The notes: generated from the letters alone by a model not told the origin. A stretch of 32,539 nt of DNA from CAYWMP01 sp964459445 (GCA_964459445.1 CAYWMP010000051.1:1-32539); one strand, 5' to 3'. Positions 1-7,765 are shown, counted from the stretch's first letter. Translations and numbers: made by a program.

Positions 1-39
1 AGGGCTCCAGAGGGCCCCATGGAGTTATTGTAATAAGAA

Positions 40-48
40 TGCTATAAT
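40..48 (+). promoter_or_regulatory. Possible extended -10 promoter of the GAF-cyclase gene
   Basis: The sequence TGCTATAAT contains a perfect TATAAT preceded by TG and one base, which is the extended -10 form that can work with a poor -35 element. The hexamer 17 bases upstream (TGGAGT) matches TTGACA at only three positions. The implied leader before the start at 178 is about 120 nt. This rests on motif matching only. Confidence 0.4.
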
Positions 49-177
49 CCTTAAGAATTTTCCATTAAGACACCCCTCGACAGGTGAATAATGGCCGCCA
101 AGCGAATCTCCTTTAGGGTATTGCCGGGCATAACAAGAGAAGCGGATATGGATTGCAGATAGGTAGAGGAAAGGGAA

Positions 178-1356
178 ATGAAGAGATACTACGAGGAAAG
201 ATTCAAGGCCTTGCTCCGATTGGATGAGAAGATCGCGCCTCTCATGGAAATCAACGATGTTCTTGAAAAGATGAGGGATGAGCTTCGAGAGACGATCTCC
301 TCTGCCATGGAAGCTCGAATCCTTCTGCTCGATCCTGATGCCAAGATATACACCCGCCCTTTGCAATGCGTCCTCTATGACAAGCCGGTCAATTGTCTGT
401 CCTGCAAGCAAAGCCGGTCCGTCATTCAAAAGGCCCTCAAAGAGGGAAAGCCTGTGGTTGTTCCCCATAGCGACCCCATCGAACGAAAGGATGGCACATT
501 AATCGATGTCGGGCCAGAAGCGGCAGTCCCGGCATTTGTAGACGGCAAGATTCTGGCGGTACTAAGCGTTGTAGGGAAACCCGGGACAGAATTTGGCGAA
601 AAGGACTTTCTCTTGCTGGAGGATTTTGCCCGGACCGCCCGCAGCGTTATCCTGAGGGCCAAAAGACATTGGGAGATGACAGAGGAAAAACTTAAAATCA
701 GCAAAATGTTGACGAATCTCTCTCCTTTTGTGCCCCATTCGGTATTGGATTTGCTCGAAAAAAATCCGGAACTGTTGACTCAGGAGAAAGAGGAAAAGGA
801 TGTCAGCGTCCTGTTTCTGGATTTGGAGGGGTACACCCATTTGAGCACTACGCTTTCGGATGTTGAAGTGAACGAGATCGTTGAAAACCTATTCTCTCGA
901 TTTGTCGATCCCATCCACCGATCAAAGGGCGACATCAACGAAACGGCTGGAGACGGCTTGATGATCATATTTGGACAGGACGATATGAAAACCAACGCCA
1001 CGAACTCGATCAAGGCCGCATTCGAGATCCACGAGAGGAGCCAAGACTACAATAGGGGCCTGGCAGGCAAAATCGAACCCATTCACGTCAACATGGGGAT
1101 TAATTCAGGATCAGCCCTGGTGGGGATGACTCGGTTTGAAGGCAAGGCAGGAACACGCATGACCTATACAGCCAGTGGCCCGGTGACGAATCTGGCTGCT
1201 CGCTTGGCCGGGCATGCGGAGCGGGGCGACATCATTATCGGAGAAGAAACAAAGAGATTGATTGAAGGTCTGTGGCGCTTATACGACCGGGGGGTTGCCC
1301 AACTGAAAGGCATAGACGACCCGGTGAAAGTCTATTCTCTGCTCAGGGGGGAATGA
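178..1356 (+). CDS. GAF-domain class III adenylate/guanylate cyclase
   Basis: The 392-residue protein is predicted to make a cyclic nucleotide, probably cAMP, in the cytoplasm. An N-terminal helix (1-40) leads into a GAF-like sensor (about 40-165) and a short linker. The class III cyclase domain (about 205-390) has the two metal-binding aspartates in FLDLEGYT (D215) and ETAGDGLMIIFG (D259), and the NLAARLAG segment carries the conserved Asn and Arg. No signal peptide or membrane segment is visible. The GAF part holds a cysteine group, C64, C73 and C76 (C-x8-C-x2-C), which could bind metal or respond to redox; that is inference. In the substrate segment TASGPVTNLAARL a proline replaces the usual aspartate, so base specificity is uncertain. 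The ATG follows a purine-rich GAGGAAAGGGAA stretch. A second, differently built cyclase lies at 24853. Confidence 0.88.
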   Translation: MKRYYEERFKALLRLDEKIAPLMEINDVLEKMRDELRETISSAMEARILLLDPDAKIYTRPLQCVLYDKPVNCLSCKQSRSVIQKALKEGKPVVVPHSDPIERKDGTLIDVGPEAAVPAFVDGKILAVLSVVGKPGTEFGEKDFLLLEDFARTARSVILRAKRHWEMTEEKLKISKMLTNLSPFVPHSVLDLLEKNPELLTQEKEEKDVSVLFLDLEGYTHLSTTLSDVEVNEIVENLFSRFVDPIHRSKGDINETAGDGLMIIFGQDDMKTNATNSIKAAFEIHERSQDYNRGLAGKIEPIHVNMGINSGSALVGMTRFEGKAGTRMTYTASGPVTNLAARLAGHAERGDIIIGEETKRLIEGLWRLYDRGVAQLKGIDDPVKVYSLLRGE

Positions 1357-1381
1357 CATAGGAAATGGAGGTGAAAAAATC

Positions 1382-1846
1382 ATGGAACTAACATCGCCGA
1401 TCTTTGGACACCAAGAAGACATTCCAAAAAAATTCACCTGTGATGGGGAGGATATTTCACCCGAGTTGACCTGGTCCGGTACGCCGCCGGGAACCAAAAG
1501 TTTTGTGTTGATCGTTGATGATCCAGATGCACCGAATCCTGCCAATCCAAGAATGACGTGGGTTCATTGGGTTTTATACAATATCCCCGAAACAGCCGAT
1601 TCCTTGGCGGAAGCGGTCAATAGTGCCGGTCTTCCTGAAGGCACCTTGGAGGGGCTTAATGACTGGAAGAAGACAGGATACGGAGGACCATGCCCGCCAA
1701 TAGGTAAACACCGCTATTTCCATAAACTCTATGCCCTGGATATGGTTCTCCCCGACTTAGGGGAACCGACCAAGGCAAAACTTGAACAGGCGATGGAAGG
1801 GCATGTCCTCGCCAAAGCGGAACTGATCGGGTTGTATCAGCGTTGA
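1382..1846 (+). CDS. YbhB/YbcL family Raf kinase inhibitor-like protein (PEBP fold)
   Basis: A 154-residue cytosolic protein of the phosphatidylethanolamine-binding protein family, at the usual bacterial length. The family signatures are clear: CDGEDISPELTW (20-31) followed by VDDPDAP (45-51), then WVHWVLYNIP (60-69), and YGGPCPPIGKHRYFHKLYAL, the second part of the anion-binding pocket. Bacterial members are structurally well known but their substrates are mostly undefined, so no reaction is assigned. The gene starts 25 bp after the cyclase stop, with GGAGGTG about 9 bases before the ATG, so the two genes are probably co-transcribed. A strong terminator hairpin about 130 bp downstream ends this unit. 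Confidence 0.9.
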   Translation: MELTSPIFGHQEDIPKKFTCDGEDISPELTWSGTPPGTKSFVLIVDDPDAPNPANPRMTWVHWVLYNIPETADSLAEAVNSAGLPEGTLEGLNDWKKTGYGGPCPPIGKHRYFHKLYALDMVLPDLGEPTKAKLEQAMEGHVLAKAELIGLYQR

Positions 1847-1979
1847 TACCCTTTAGGGTTATTTGGCAAAAATGAGAATTACCAAGAATTTCCTGATCCA
1901 TTAATTTCTGGAACAAACCTTTTTAATGACTTTTAGAAAGGCGCTGCGACAAAATGTTGAAATGGTTCTCTGTACTTTC

Positions 1980-2015
1980 AAAACCCGCGTTTCAAAAAAG
2001 ACGCGGGTTTTGTTA
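1980..2015 (+). terminator. Rho-independent terminator
   Basis: A GC-rich stem, AAAACCCGCGT paired with ACGCGGGTTTT, encloses an A-rich loop and runs into TGTTATTT. The A tract on the left arm means it could also terminate on the other strand. It separates the cyclase/PEBP unit from the dehydratase gene at 2102. Nearly the same stem core recurs at 29228-29261. Confidence 0.8.
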
Positions 2016-2101
2016 TTTCGTGGATATTTGAGAACGGCGCAAGCCCTTATGGATACAAATCGGGGCGTTTAAGTATTGAGACTCATTTCAAGGGAGAGAA
2101 T

Positions 2102-3346
2102 ATGGCAATACCTGAGAAGCAATTACCAAGTCTGGCAAGTACCCAACAGCTCAGGTCGCTCTTAAAGTCCTATTACACCGGACTTGATGAGGCCACCAAA
2201 GACAATAACCGAAAGGTGGCTTGGTGCACCAGCATTGGCCCATGCGAGCTTTTGCTTGCCATGGGATTTGACGTCTATTATCCGGAAAACCACGGGGCAC
2301 TTCTGGGTGCTACCCGTACCTCAACGGATGTGATTCCCTTTGCCGTGGCTGCCGGATATTCACCGGAAATCTGTTCCTATTTGACGAGCGATATTGGCGC
2401 CTACCTAAAGGGGGCTACACCTCTGACCAAAGCCCAGGGCCTGGAAGCGATTCCCAAGGCGGACGTCCTGCTCTTTAACAACAATCAGTGTCGAGAGGTT
2501 CAGGATTGGTTCATGTTCTATGCCCGGGAATGGAAAGTGCCCCTTGTCGGCGTGAACAGCCCCCGAGTCATTAGTGAAGTCAAGGAATCCCATATTCAGG
2601 ACGTGGTGAATCAGATGAAGGACATTATTCCCACACTTGAAGAGGTAAGCGGAAATAAATTTGATATAGACAAGCTCAAAGAAACCGTTGGGCTTTCCAA
2701 GGCATGCACCATTCGATGGCGAAGGGTATTGGAATACGCGGCCCACATTCCGACTCCCATGACCTTCTTCGACCATTGCATCCATATGGCGCCTGCCGTT
2801 ATTCTTCGGGGCACACAAGAGGCATTGAATTACTATGACGTGCTATTGGATGAGCTTGCAAAGTGGGTTGGGGAAGGTACAGCGGCGGTGCCGGAAGAGC
2901 GCTACAGAATCTACTGGGACGGGATGCCGATCTGGGGAAGGCTTAGGATGCTCAGCGATTTGATGATCGACCTGCAGACGGCAACCGTGGCTTCGACCTA
3001 TTGCAATTCATGGATCTTCGATTCCCTTGACCCGGAAGAGCCCTTCGAATCCATGGCCCGGGCTTCTTTGGAATGCTTCAACGTTCGAGATGAGGATTTC
3101 AAGGAAATCTACGTCAAGGAATGGGTCGATCAATGCAAGGTCCAGGGACTCATCTTTCATGATGCCAAGACTTGTCCCTATAACACCAACAGCCGCTTCG
3201 GCATGCCCCAACGCATGCAGAAAAAACTGGGCATTCCCGCTCTGGTTATAGACGGCGATCTCAACGACCTGCGTTGTTTCAGCGAGGAGCAAACCAAAAC
3301 CAATATTGAGGCCTTTGTGGAGCAACTGGAAGAACTGGCAGCCTAG
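2102..3346 (+). CDS. 2-hydroxyacyl-CoA dehydratase / benzoyl-CoA reductase family subunit
   Basis: The 414-residue protein belongs to the HgdB/FldC/BcrB-type family whose members carry a [4Fe-4S] cluster and take part in radical dehydration of 2-hydroxyacyl-CoA or reduction of aryl-CoA. Candidate cluster cysteines are C42 or C48 (WCTSIGPCE), C91 (PEICSYLTSD) and C130 (NNNQCREV). The C-terminus GDLNDLRCFSEEQ is typical of the family, and the length is normal. The ATG follows AAGGGAGAGA. No partner subunit and no ATP-dependent activator (HgdC/BcrD type) is next to it, so it is either an orphan using partners elsewhere or a single-subunit relative such as a double-cubane protein. Its substrate cannot be read from sequence. 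It lies between a terminator and a MITE-like element, so it is probably its own unit. Confidence 0.85.
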   Translation: MAIPEKQLPSLASTQQLRSLLKSYYTGLDEATKDNNRKVAWCTSIGPCELLLAMGFDVYYPENHGALLGATRTSTDVIPFAVAAGYSPEICSYLTSDIGAYLKGATPLTKAQGLEAIPKADVLLFNNNQCREVQDWFMFYAREWKVPLVGVNSPRVISEVKESHIQDVVNQMKDIIPTLEEVSGNKFDIDKLKETVGLSKACTIRWRRVLEYAAHIPTPMTFFDHCIHMAPAVILRGTQEALNYYDVLLDELAKWVGEGTAAVPEERYRIYWDGMPIWGRLRMLSDLMIDLQTATVASTYCNSWIFDSLDPEEPFESMARASLECFNVRDEDFKEIYVKEWVDQCKVQGLIFHDAKTCPYNTNSRFGMPQRMQKKLGIPALVIDGDLNDLRCFSEEQTKTNIEAFVEQLEELAA

Positions 3347-3365
3347 CTCAGGAGCAATAAAACTA

Positions 3366-3553
3366 TTCACCGCAAAGTCGCAAAGAACGCAAAAAGAAAT
3401 CACGTCTTTATACAAGCATTTGATACGAATTGTCCGTAGGTTAATGTTTCATTTTTGTGTTACCCGAAGGGCTGAGGTTCTTTTCACTTGCCGTCCTCTC
3501 AACGGCAAGTGAAAAAAGACTTCTCTCTGCGTACTCAGCGTCTCGGCGGTGAA
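3366..3553. repeat. MITE-like inverted-repeat element (CGCAAAG family)
   Basis: A 188-bp non-coding element is bounded by 33-bp imperfect inverted repeats: TTCACCGCAAAGTCGC at the left and, on the opposite strand, TTCACCGCCGAGACGC at the right. I count 25 of 33 matching positions. Its centre holds a perfect 14-bp hairpin (3481-3494 with 3502-3515, 7-nt loop). No transposase is present and no target duplication is obvious. It fills most of the 314-bp gap between the dehydratase and sigma genes. I see no other gene there. Confidence 0.65.
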
Positions 3554-3592
3554 AAGGATTTGACGTCTGAATACCGCATCAATCCCCACCGG

Positions 3593-3621
3593 TTGACTTT
3601 GACTCAAATTGTGCGAATAAT
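3593..3621 (+). promoter_or_regulatory. Probable sigma-70 promoter of the ECF sigma gene
   Basis: TTGACT (3593-3598) and AATAAT (3616-3621) are separated by 17 bp and each match the housekeeping consensus at five of six positions. Transcription would begin near 3628, giving a leader of about 36 nt. This suggests the sigma gene has a housekeeping promoter separate from the candidate sigma-dependent promoters downstream. Confidence 0.5.
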
Positions 3622-3663
3622 ACCTTTTTGGTAATTGCCACTCATGCCCAACCCTGAAAGTTG

Positions 3664-4416
3664 ATGATGGACCCGAAGACATTACTCACTTCAAAGGAAG
3701 TCCTCGATAGAATCGAATCCATTTGCCGACGTCGTCTCTATGATGAGCAAGACGCCGAAGAGTGCTATCTTTTTGTGCTCGATAGTATGAGGGCTTCAGA
3801 CTACAAGCGTCTTCGCGGCTTCAAAGGGAAGAGCAACATAAAGACCTATGTCTATACGGTGATCAATTCACTGGTCTCTGATTTCAGGCGAAAGAAGTAC
3901 GGCCGAAAGCGAATTCCTAAGGTGGTCTCGAGGCTTGGCGAATGGGCGGAAACCGTGTATCGGCTTGTTTGCTGGGAAAAGTATACATTCCGTGAGGCCT
4001 ATGACATCAGTATTATTGAAGGCGTTTTTAAGGGATCGTTGCAGGAATTTATGGAAAACACCGATCCTATCAGGCACGCCCCTTGCCGAGAGAATCCCCG
4101 TTTTGTATCCGCTGATGCCGATGAAAAGGAGCCCATGGCCGGCTTCGCCAATCCTGATCCCAATCCCCTGGATGCCCTACTCGATAAGCTGGATCATGAG
4201 CAAAAAGAAAAAGCTGTTTCGGCCATTCAATCGTTGATGGGGCAGCTCTCTGAAGAGGATCAATTCCTGGTGAGACTGGTTTATGCATCGGATCATTCCG
4301 TTGCAGCGGCTTCAAGGGTTATAGGGATTTCCAAAAGTGTGGCAGGTCGAAGACTAAAAGGACTCTTGACCAAATTCCGGGAACAGCTTTTGAAACAGGG
4401 CATAAGAGAGATATGA
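3664..4416 (+). CDS. ECF-like sigma-70 family RNA polymerase sigma factor
   Basis: About 250 residues. Numbered from the upstream TTG at 3661, region 2 lies at about 20-85, with the acidic stretch DEQDAEECYLFVLDSM and the TYVYTVINSLVSDFRRKKYG core-binding and -10-melting segment. Region 4 lies at about 195-245, with the helix-turn-helix VAAASRVIGISKSVAGRRL that reads the -35. Region 3 and sigma 1.1 are absent, as in ECF factors. The linker between regions 2 and 4 is about 100 residues, longer than usual for the class, and contains no domain I recognise. Translation can start at ATG 3664 or 3667, or at TTG 3661; the ribosome site (GAAAG) is weak and fits 3667 best. The gene is followed after 103 bp by a zinc-finger anti-sigma gene, the normal arrangement, and opens the envelope/caspase cluster. 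Confidence 0.85.
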   Translation: MMDPKTLLTSKEVLDRIESICRRRLYDEQDAEECYLFVLDSMRASDYKRLRGFKGKSNIKTYVYTVINSLVSDFRRKKYGRKRIPKVVSRLGEWAETVYRLVCWEKYTFREAYDISIIEGVFKGSLQEFMENTDPIRHAPCRENPRFVSADADEKEPMAGFANPDPNPLDALLDKLDHEQKEKAVSAIQSLMGQLSEEDQFLVRLVYASDHSVAAASRVIGISKSVAGRRLKGLLTKFREQLLKQGIREI

Positions 4417-4490
4417 GGAGGGCATAATCCTTCGGACACGGGGCACAAGTCAACAAAAAAATGCAGAAGAAGAAAAATAATATCCAGGCA

Positions 4491-4502
4491 TGTCCGTCTA
4501 AT
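4491..4502 (+). promoter_or_regulatory. Candidate ECF promoter -10 motif, copy 1 (TGTCCGTCTAAT)
   Basis: TGTCCGTCTAAT lies 17 bp before the anti-sigma start. Near copies precede 5529 and 10445. CGTC/GTCTAA cores are typical of ECF -10 elements, so this may be autoregulation by the adjacent sigma factor. I found no convincing shared -35. The resulting leader would be only about 10 nt, just enough for AGAGGTGA. Confidence 0.4.
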
Positions 4503-4519
4503 GTTTTTAGAGGTGATTC

Positions 4520-5089
4520 ATGGGCAAATGGATGAAAAAAATCTTGGGGCCGGCGTCCCAATTAGAACCTGAAGATCACATTTCTTTGGAAGATCTGGCG
4601 ACCTTGGCAGAAGGCAGTCTTTCGAAGGAAGATCGAGAGCGACACATAGAACACCTGAACCGCTGCGCCCTTTGCTACGAAATTTTCCAGGAGACCCTCA
4701 AGGATCTGCCCGCAGAACAGAAATCCGGATCATGGAATATGAAGCCCCTCTACGCCCTTGCTGCGTCCGTCATCTTTGTTGTGATGATTGGCGGCGGGCT
4801 GTTCTTCAAGTTTCATTCAACGCCTCCTGAAATGATCGTCGCTTCTCTTACCCTGGACGCGGATCTTAGACGTGTCCTCATGGAAGGCGATACACTCCGC
4901 TGGGAGAAAAAAGACAGGGTTGCGCGCTTTGCATCACTTTTGCGAACCAAAGGCGTCAAATTCGATGAACTCAAGGGCGTGGTCATGGCACAACCCTACT
5001 TCACGACCAAGAGTCTGTTCGGGCCAAAGGAAACCCTAAAAATAAAGATCGAAAAAGGCGTGGCCCATATAGAAGTCATCAGAGAATAA
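4520..5089 (+). CDS. Membrane-anchored zinc-finger anti-sigma factor
   Basis: A 189-residue protein with an N-terminal cytoplasmic zf-HC2/ZAS domain. The motif H45-LNR-C49-AL-C52 (H-x3-C-x2-C) is the zinc site, which in this family binds the cognate ECF sigma factor. A single membrane segment covers about 76-97 and is followed by a periplasmic domain of about 90 residues that I do not recognise. It should hold the sigma factor of the preceding gene inactive until an envelope signal arrives. No cleavage motif can be assigned. The ATG has AGAGGTGA 5 bases upstream. The topology fits a cluster whose other products are mostly exported: the sensor domain faces the compartment where the caspases, lipoproteins and OmpA protein act. 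Confidence 0.87.
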   Translation: MGKWMKKILGPASQLEPEDHISLEDLATLAEGSLSKEDRERHIEHLNRCALCYEIFQETLKDLPAEQKSGSWNMKPLYALAASVIFVVMIGGGLFFKFHSTPPEMIVASLTLDADLRRVLMEGDTLRWEKKDRVARFASLLRTKGVKFDELKGVVMAQPYFTTKSLFGPKETLKIKIEKGVAHIEVIRE

Positions 5090-5164
5090 ATCACTAGCAT
5101 CTTTGAACAGTTAGTTTTCTAAAGTGACTGGACGCTTTTCATTTTGAACCGCAGAACCGCAGAA

Positions 5165-5264
5165 NNNNNNNNNNNNNNNNNNNNNNNNNNNNNNNNNNNN
5201 NNNNNNNNNNNNNNNNNNNNNNNNNNNNNNNNNNNNNNNNNNNNNNNNNNNNNNNNNNNNNNNN
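5165..5264. other. Assembly gap (100 N) inside a repeat
   Basis: Exactly 100 Ns, the conventional filler for a gap of unknown size. GAACCGCAGAA lies immediately to the left and again immediately to the right, and the left side already repeats CCGCAGAA in tandem. The missing DNA is therefore probably a longer run of this repeat. The gap lies in the 439-bp intergenic stretch 5090-5528, which otherwise holds an inverted pair GAATATCGAA (5272) / TTCGATATTC (5319) and a promoter motif. Confidence 0.95.
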
Positions 5265-5451
5265 GAACCGCAGAATATCGAAATTAAAGACTTTGGTTTT
5301 TTTCCTAAACTTCAGCAGTTCGATATTCCTTGTTCGAAATTCGACATTCAAATCAAATAATCATTTTTTTCCTTAAAATCCTCTCCATCTTGCATACCCC
5401 AGCACTTTCTTTCCTCCTTTTTGTAAACTGAATTGTTCCCTTCCCCGAATG

Positions 5452-5463
5452 TGTCCGTCCAAT
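5452..5463 (+). promoter_or_regulatory. Candidate ECF promoter -10 motif, copy 2 (TGTCCGTCCAAT)
   Basis: TGTCCGTCCAAT differs at one base from the copies at 4491 and 10387 and lies 65 bp before the start at 5529. It is proposed as the promoter for the operon beginning with the secreted protein gene. Confidence 0.38.
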
Positions 5464-5528
5464 AGGGTTAAAGGCATTTCGTATTATGCCTTCGAATCAT
5501 GTCCTAGGATGGAAGGAGGAAACAGACA

Positions 5529-6386
5529 ATGATGAAGAAGACAAATCGACTCCTATGTGTAGGAAGGGCTAAGTTCCCTTTGCAGGGGGTGGCTGTATTA
5601 ACCATGTTTTTAAGCCTTACTTTTGTTTTCGAAGTACCAAGGGCCTTTGCCTCGTCCCAAACGGCACCGACAATAAGGCTATTTCCAACCACTGTGGTAG
5701 AAAACGTCAAACAGACGGGTGAAACCGCAAGGGCAATGGAAGAGGGCTTGCAGGGTATTGTGCAGGAGCTCGAACAGCAAATGATTCTTTATAAAGAGAG
5801 CAAGTGCGAAGGCGCTGAGGCGGACGAAGGGTGCGCCGATATTATGAGGCAAATGGGAGACAAGTATCTGGAGATGTTAAACCGTATGGAAGATCAGCTC
5901 CCGGAAATGGAGAGGTCCCTCAAAGTAACCGGCGTGAGTTTGGAACGACACCTAAGACAAGAACTGGGAAAGAAAATGACCCCACGCGGACTACAGAGGA
6001 TGATCGCCGGGAACGACAGGAAAGCCGCGGAGAAACGCCCCGGCAACCGTCAGGGAAGGCTCAGTGAGAAATTCAGAAAGTATTACAAGCTGGTGGCTTT
6101 GGGTAGTCGATCCGGTGGAAACGGGTCCCTTGCAGCAGTGGCTTCCGACATCTATCTGGACACCCAGGAGGTGTTGGAACTTGTTACGCTAACGCGGGAT
6201 GAAATTGGTCGAGCCAAATTGATGATCCAATTGAACCAGGAATACGGCAGCGTCACGCCCGAGATGTTTAAGATGGTGTCAGGGGTCAAGGGGGTTATTT
6301 TTGGGGAAGTCGAAAGTGAATTGGGCATACCGGGTTCGCCCGACGATGCGGTTAAAGCACAGTATCGAAGCCCACTTGAAATGTAA
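5529..6386 (+). CDS. Secreted protein of unknown function, helical
   Basis: I do not recognise this 285-residue protein. The first 42 residues are a signal peptide: a basic start, the hydrophobic run GVAVLTMFLSLTFVFEV, and a likely signal-peptidase I cut after AFA. The mature part is charged and mostly helical, with a Glu/Gln-rich coiled-coil-prone segment at about 55-140 and one cysteine pair (SKCEGAEADEGCAD) that could form a disulfide in the periplasm. A basic stretch follows at about 160-190. A very good ribosome site (GGAAGGAGGAAA) supports the ATG at 5529; the next codon is also ATG. It is the first gene after the anti-sigma factor and carries its own candidate ECF promoter. It is probably transcribed with the lipoprotein and channel genes that follow. 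Confidence 0.75.
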   Translation: MMKKTNRLLCVGRAKFPLQGVAVLTMFLSLTFVFEVPRAFASSQTAPTIRLFPTTVVENVKQTGETARAMEEGLQGIVQELEQQMILYKESKCEGAEADEGCADIMRQMGDKYLEMLNRMEDQLPEMERSLKVTGVSLERHLRQELGKKMTPRGLQRMIAGNDRKAAEKRPGNRQGRLSEKFRKYYKLVALGSRSGGNGSLAAVASDIYLDTQEVLELVTLTRDEIGRAKLMIQLNQEYGSVTPEMFKMVSGVKGVIFGEVESELGIPGSPDDAVKAQYRSPLEM

Positions 6387-6467
6387 TCAAATCCTGGTTC
6401 TCGAATTTACCAAAGGTAAAGGCGAAACCTTATTCCTGAACTAGTTAATACAAGGGAGGTACAAAAC

Positions 6468-7055
6468 ATGAAAGCATATAGAGCCAAACCCTATTTCACG
6501 GTTTTGTTTGTTTCGGGATTGCTTTTGTTTAGCCAAATCTTCTTTGGCTGCCAGACGCAACAGAAGAAAATTACACCCGTTCAGATGGCGCCCTCCTGTT
6601 TACCGCCTTCTGGTATCGGTTTAGAGGAAGCCATGGCTCAGTCAAAAAGCGACCTTATAAACGGCCCCTGTCAAACGCTTTTTGATAGCTATTTCCAGGC
6701 CCTTCTGGAGATTGCCTCAGGCGACCCCAAACCTGAGAACAAGGCATTGTTCAGCGATTTCCTGGTGTGGGCCAATGGGAACGGCATCCTTACGATGGTG
6801 CAGTCAAAGGAATACTACAACCGGTATTTTAATGACACCTTCATGGCCTTGCCCGATCGATACAATGTGTGTTCATCCGTGACCAAAAAGGATGAAATGA
6901 TCCGCGGCATGGAAAGGGAGTTGCGACAAAAGGAAAAGGGATTGTTGAAGGCCTGTGCTGATGATGAGATCTATTATAGGGCCTATCAACATTACAATAC
7001 CCTGCTGGTGGTCCTAGATGCCACCCTGTTGGCCTGTGAAAAGGGGAAGCAATGA
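6468..7055 (+). CDS. Putative lipoprotein of unknown function
   Basis: A 195-residue protein with a type II signal peptide. The hydrophobic run VLFVSGLLLFSQIFFG ends in a lipobox with Cys28 (IFFGC), so the mature N-terminus should be lipid-modified. Residue +2 is Gln, which would favour the outer membrane if enterobacterial sorting rules apply. The mature domain contains several more cysteines (PSCLPP, GPCQTL, NVCSSV, KACADD, LLACEK), unusual for a lipoprotein this small and suggestive of disulfides. I know of no matching family. AGGGAGGT lies 8 bases before the ATG. The stop overlaps the start of the channel-like gene by 4 bp (ATGA), implying translational coupling and a functional link. Confidence 0.75.
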   Translation: MKAYRAKPYFTVLFVSGLLLFSQIFFGCQTQQKKITPVQMAPSCLPPSGIGLEEAMAQSKSDLINGPCQTLFDSYFQALLEIASGDPKPENKALFSDFLVWANGNGILTMVQSKEYYNRYFNDTFMALPDRYNVCSSVTKKDEMIRGMERELRQKEKGLLKACADDEIYYRAYQHYNTLLVVLDATLLACEKGKQ

Positions 7056-7765
7056 GTGCGATGATGAGCACGTCTTATGGTTTTCGAGACTTTTTCGGCG
7101 GTTTGATGGTCGGCGCCCTCGGTGCACTGATCACATGTCTCATCCTGGCCTATACACTAAACATGACAAGTGTGGTGGCCATATCCGTTGTGCGGTATCC
7201 GAACGTTCACCGGCTTCTCGCCTGGTCCTACGATAACCTCAGGCTGTCGGTCATTCCCTTTTCATTAACCCTGATGTGCTATCTCTATGCTCTCTCCCGC
7301 CTCAAAGACCTGTTGAAGAAAGAGGACGAGGCGCCTGAAAAGGTTGCCCATGCCGAACAATTGGTCAATGTGTGGATCAGTTTGTTTTTCGGCATCGGCG
7401 TAATCTGGACAGCCATTGGTCTCAGGAGTGCACTTCTTGAAGGACTGGGCGACTTGGACTCGGCGACAGCGGCACAGGAAGGCGCTTTCAGCATACTTCA
7501 ACGATTGGTTGACGGCGGTATTCTCCTTGCCCTTTCAACGACCATCTTTGGAGGAATCGGAGGATATATCATGCGAGTGATTAAGTCCCTTTCTGTGGGA
7601 TCGCAGCTCCAGGCCTATTATAATCGCATGTTTCGTGAGGGGAACGATGAACTGAATATCAATCTAACAAAGATAGAGAAACACCTGGATTTTATGGAAC
7701 AGCGTATGAGGAATCCACATCCGGTAGATATCCAGGTTCTGCCTGAAGGGATGGGGACAAAATGA
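7052..7765 (+). CDS. MotA/TolQ/ExbB-like inner-membrane channel subunit
   Basis: A 237-residue polytopic protein with predicted membrane segments at about 14-35, 63-83, 107-125 and 153-176. The third and fourth segments resemble the paired pore helices of TolQ/ExbB/MotA: GIGVIWTAIGLRSAL followed by LVDGGILLALSTTIFGGIGGYI. The twin threonines T163-T164 sit where ExbB/TolQ have their pore threonine. The soluble tail (180-237) is cytoplasmic by analogy. The next gene encodes a single-TM protein with an Asp at the start of its TM, as in ExbD/TolR/MotB, which supports the assignment. The pair would use ion-motive force to drive a periplasmic partner; that function is inference. It overlaps the preceding lipoprotein gene by 4 bp. 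Similarity is by pattern only and the family is divergent. Confidence 0.65.
   Translation: MSAMMSTSYGFRDFFGGLMVGALGALITCLILAYTLNMTSVVAISVVRYPNVHRLLAWSYDNLRLSVIPFSLTLMCYLYALSRLKDLLKKEDEAPEKVAHAEQLVNVWISLFFGIGVIWTAIGLRSALLEGLGDLDSATAAQEGAFSILQRLVDGGILLALSTTIFGGIGGYIMRVIKSLSVGSQLQAYYNRMFREGNDELNINLTKIEKHLDFMEQRMRNPHPVDIQVLPEGMGTK

Noticed and set aside
25..468. 147-codon open frame on the - strand at the left edge
   Set aside because: It overlaps the well-supported GAF-cyclase gene and its leader on the opposite strand and shows no recognisable domain.
3306..3512. 68-codon + strand frame after the dehydratase gene
   Set aside because: It begins inside the dehydratase gene and continues through the MITE-like inverted-repeat element, so it is accidental.
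3481..3515. Perfect 14-bp hairpin as terminator of the dehydratase gene
   Set aside because: On the + strand it is followed by an A run, not a T run. It fits better as internal structure of the MITE-like element.
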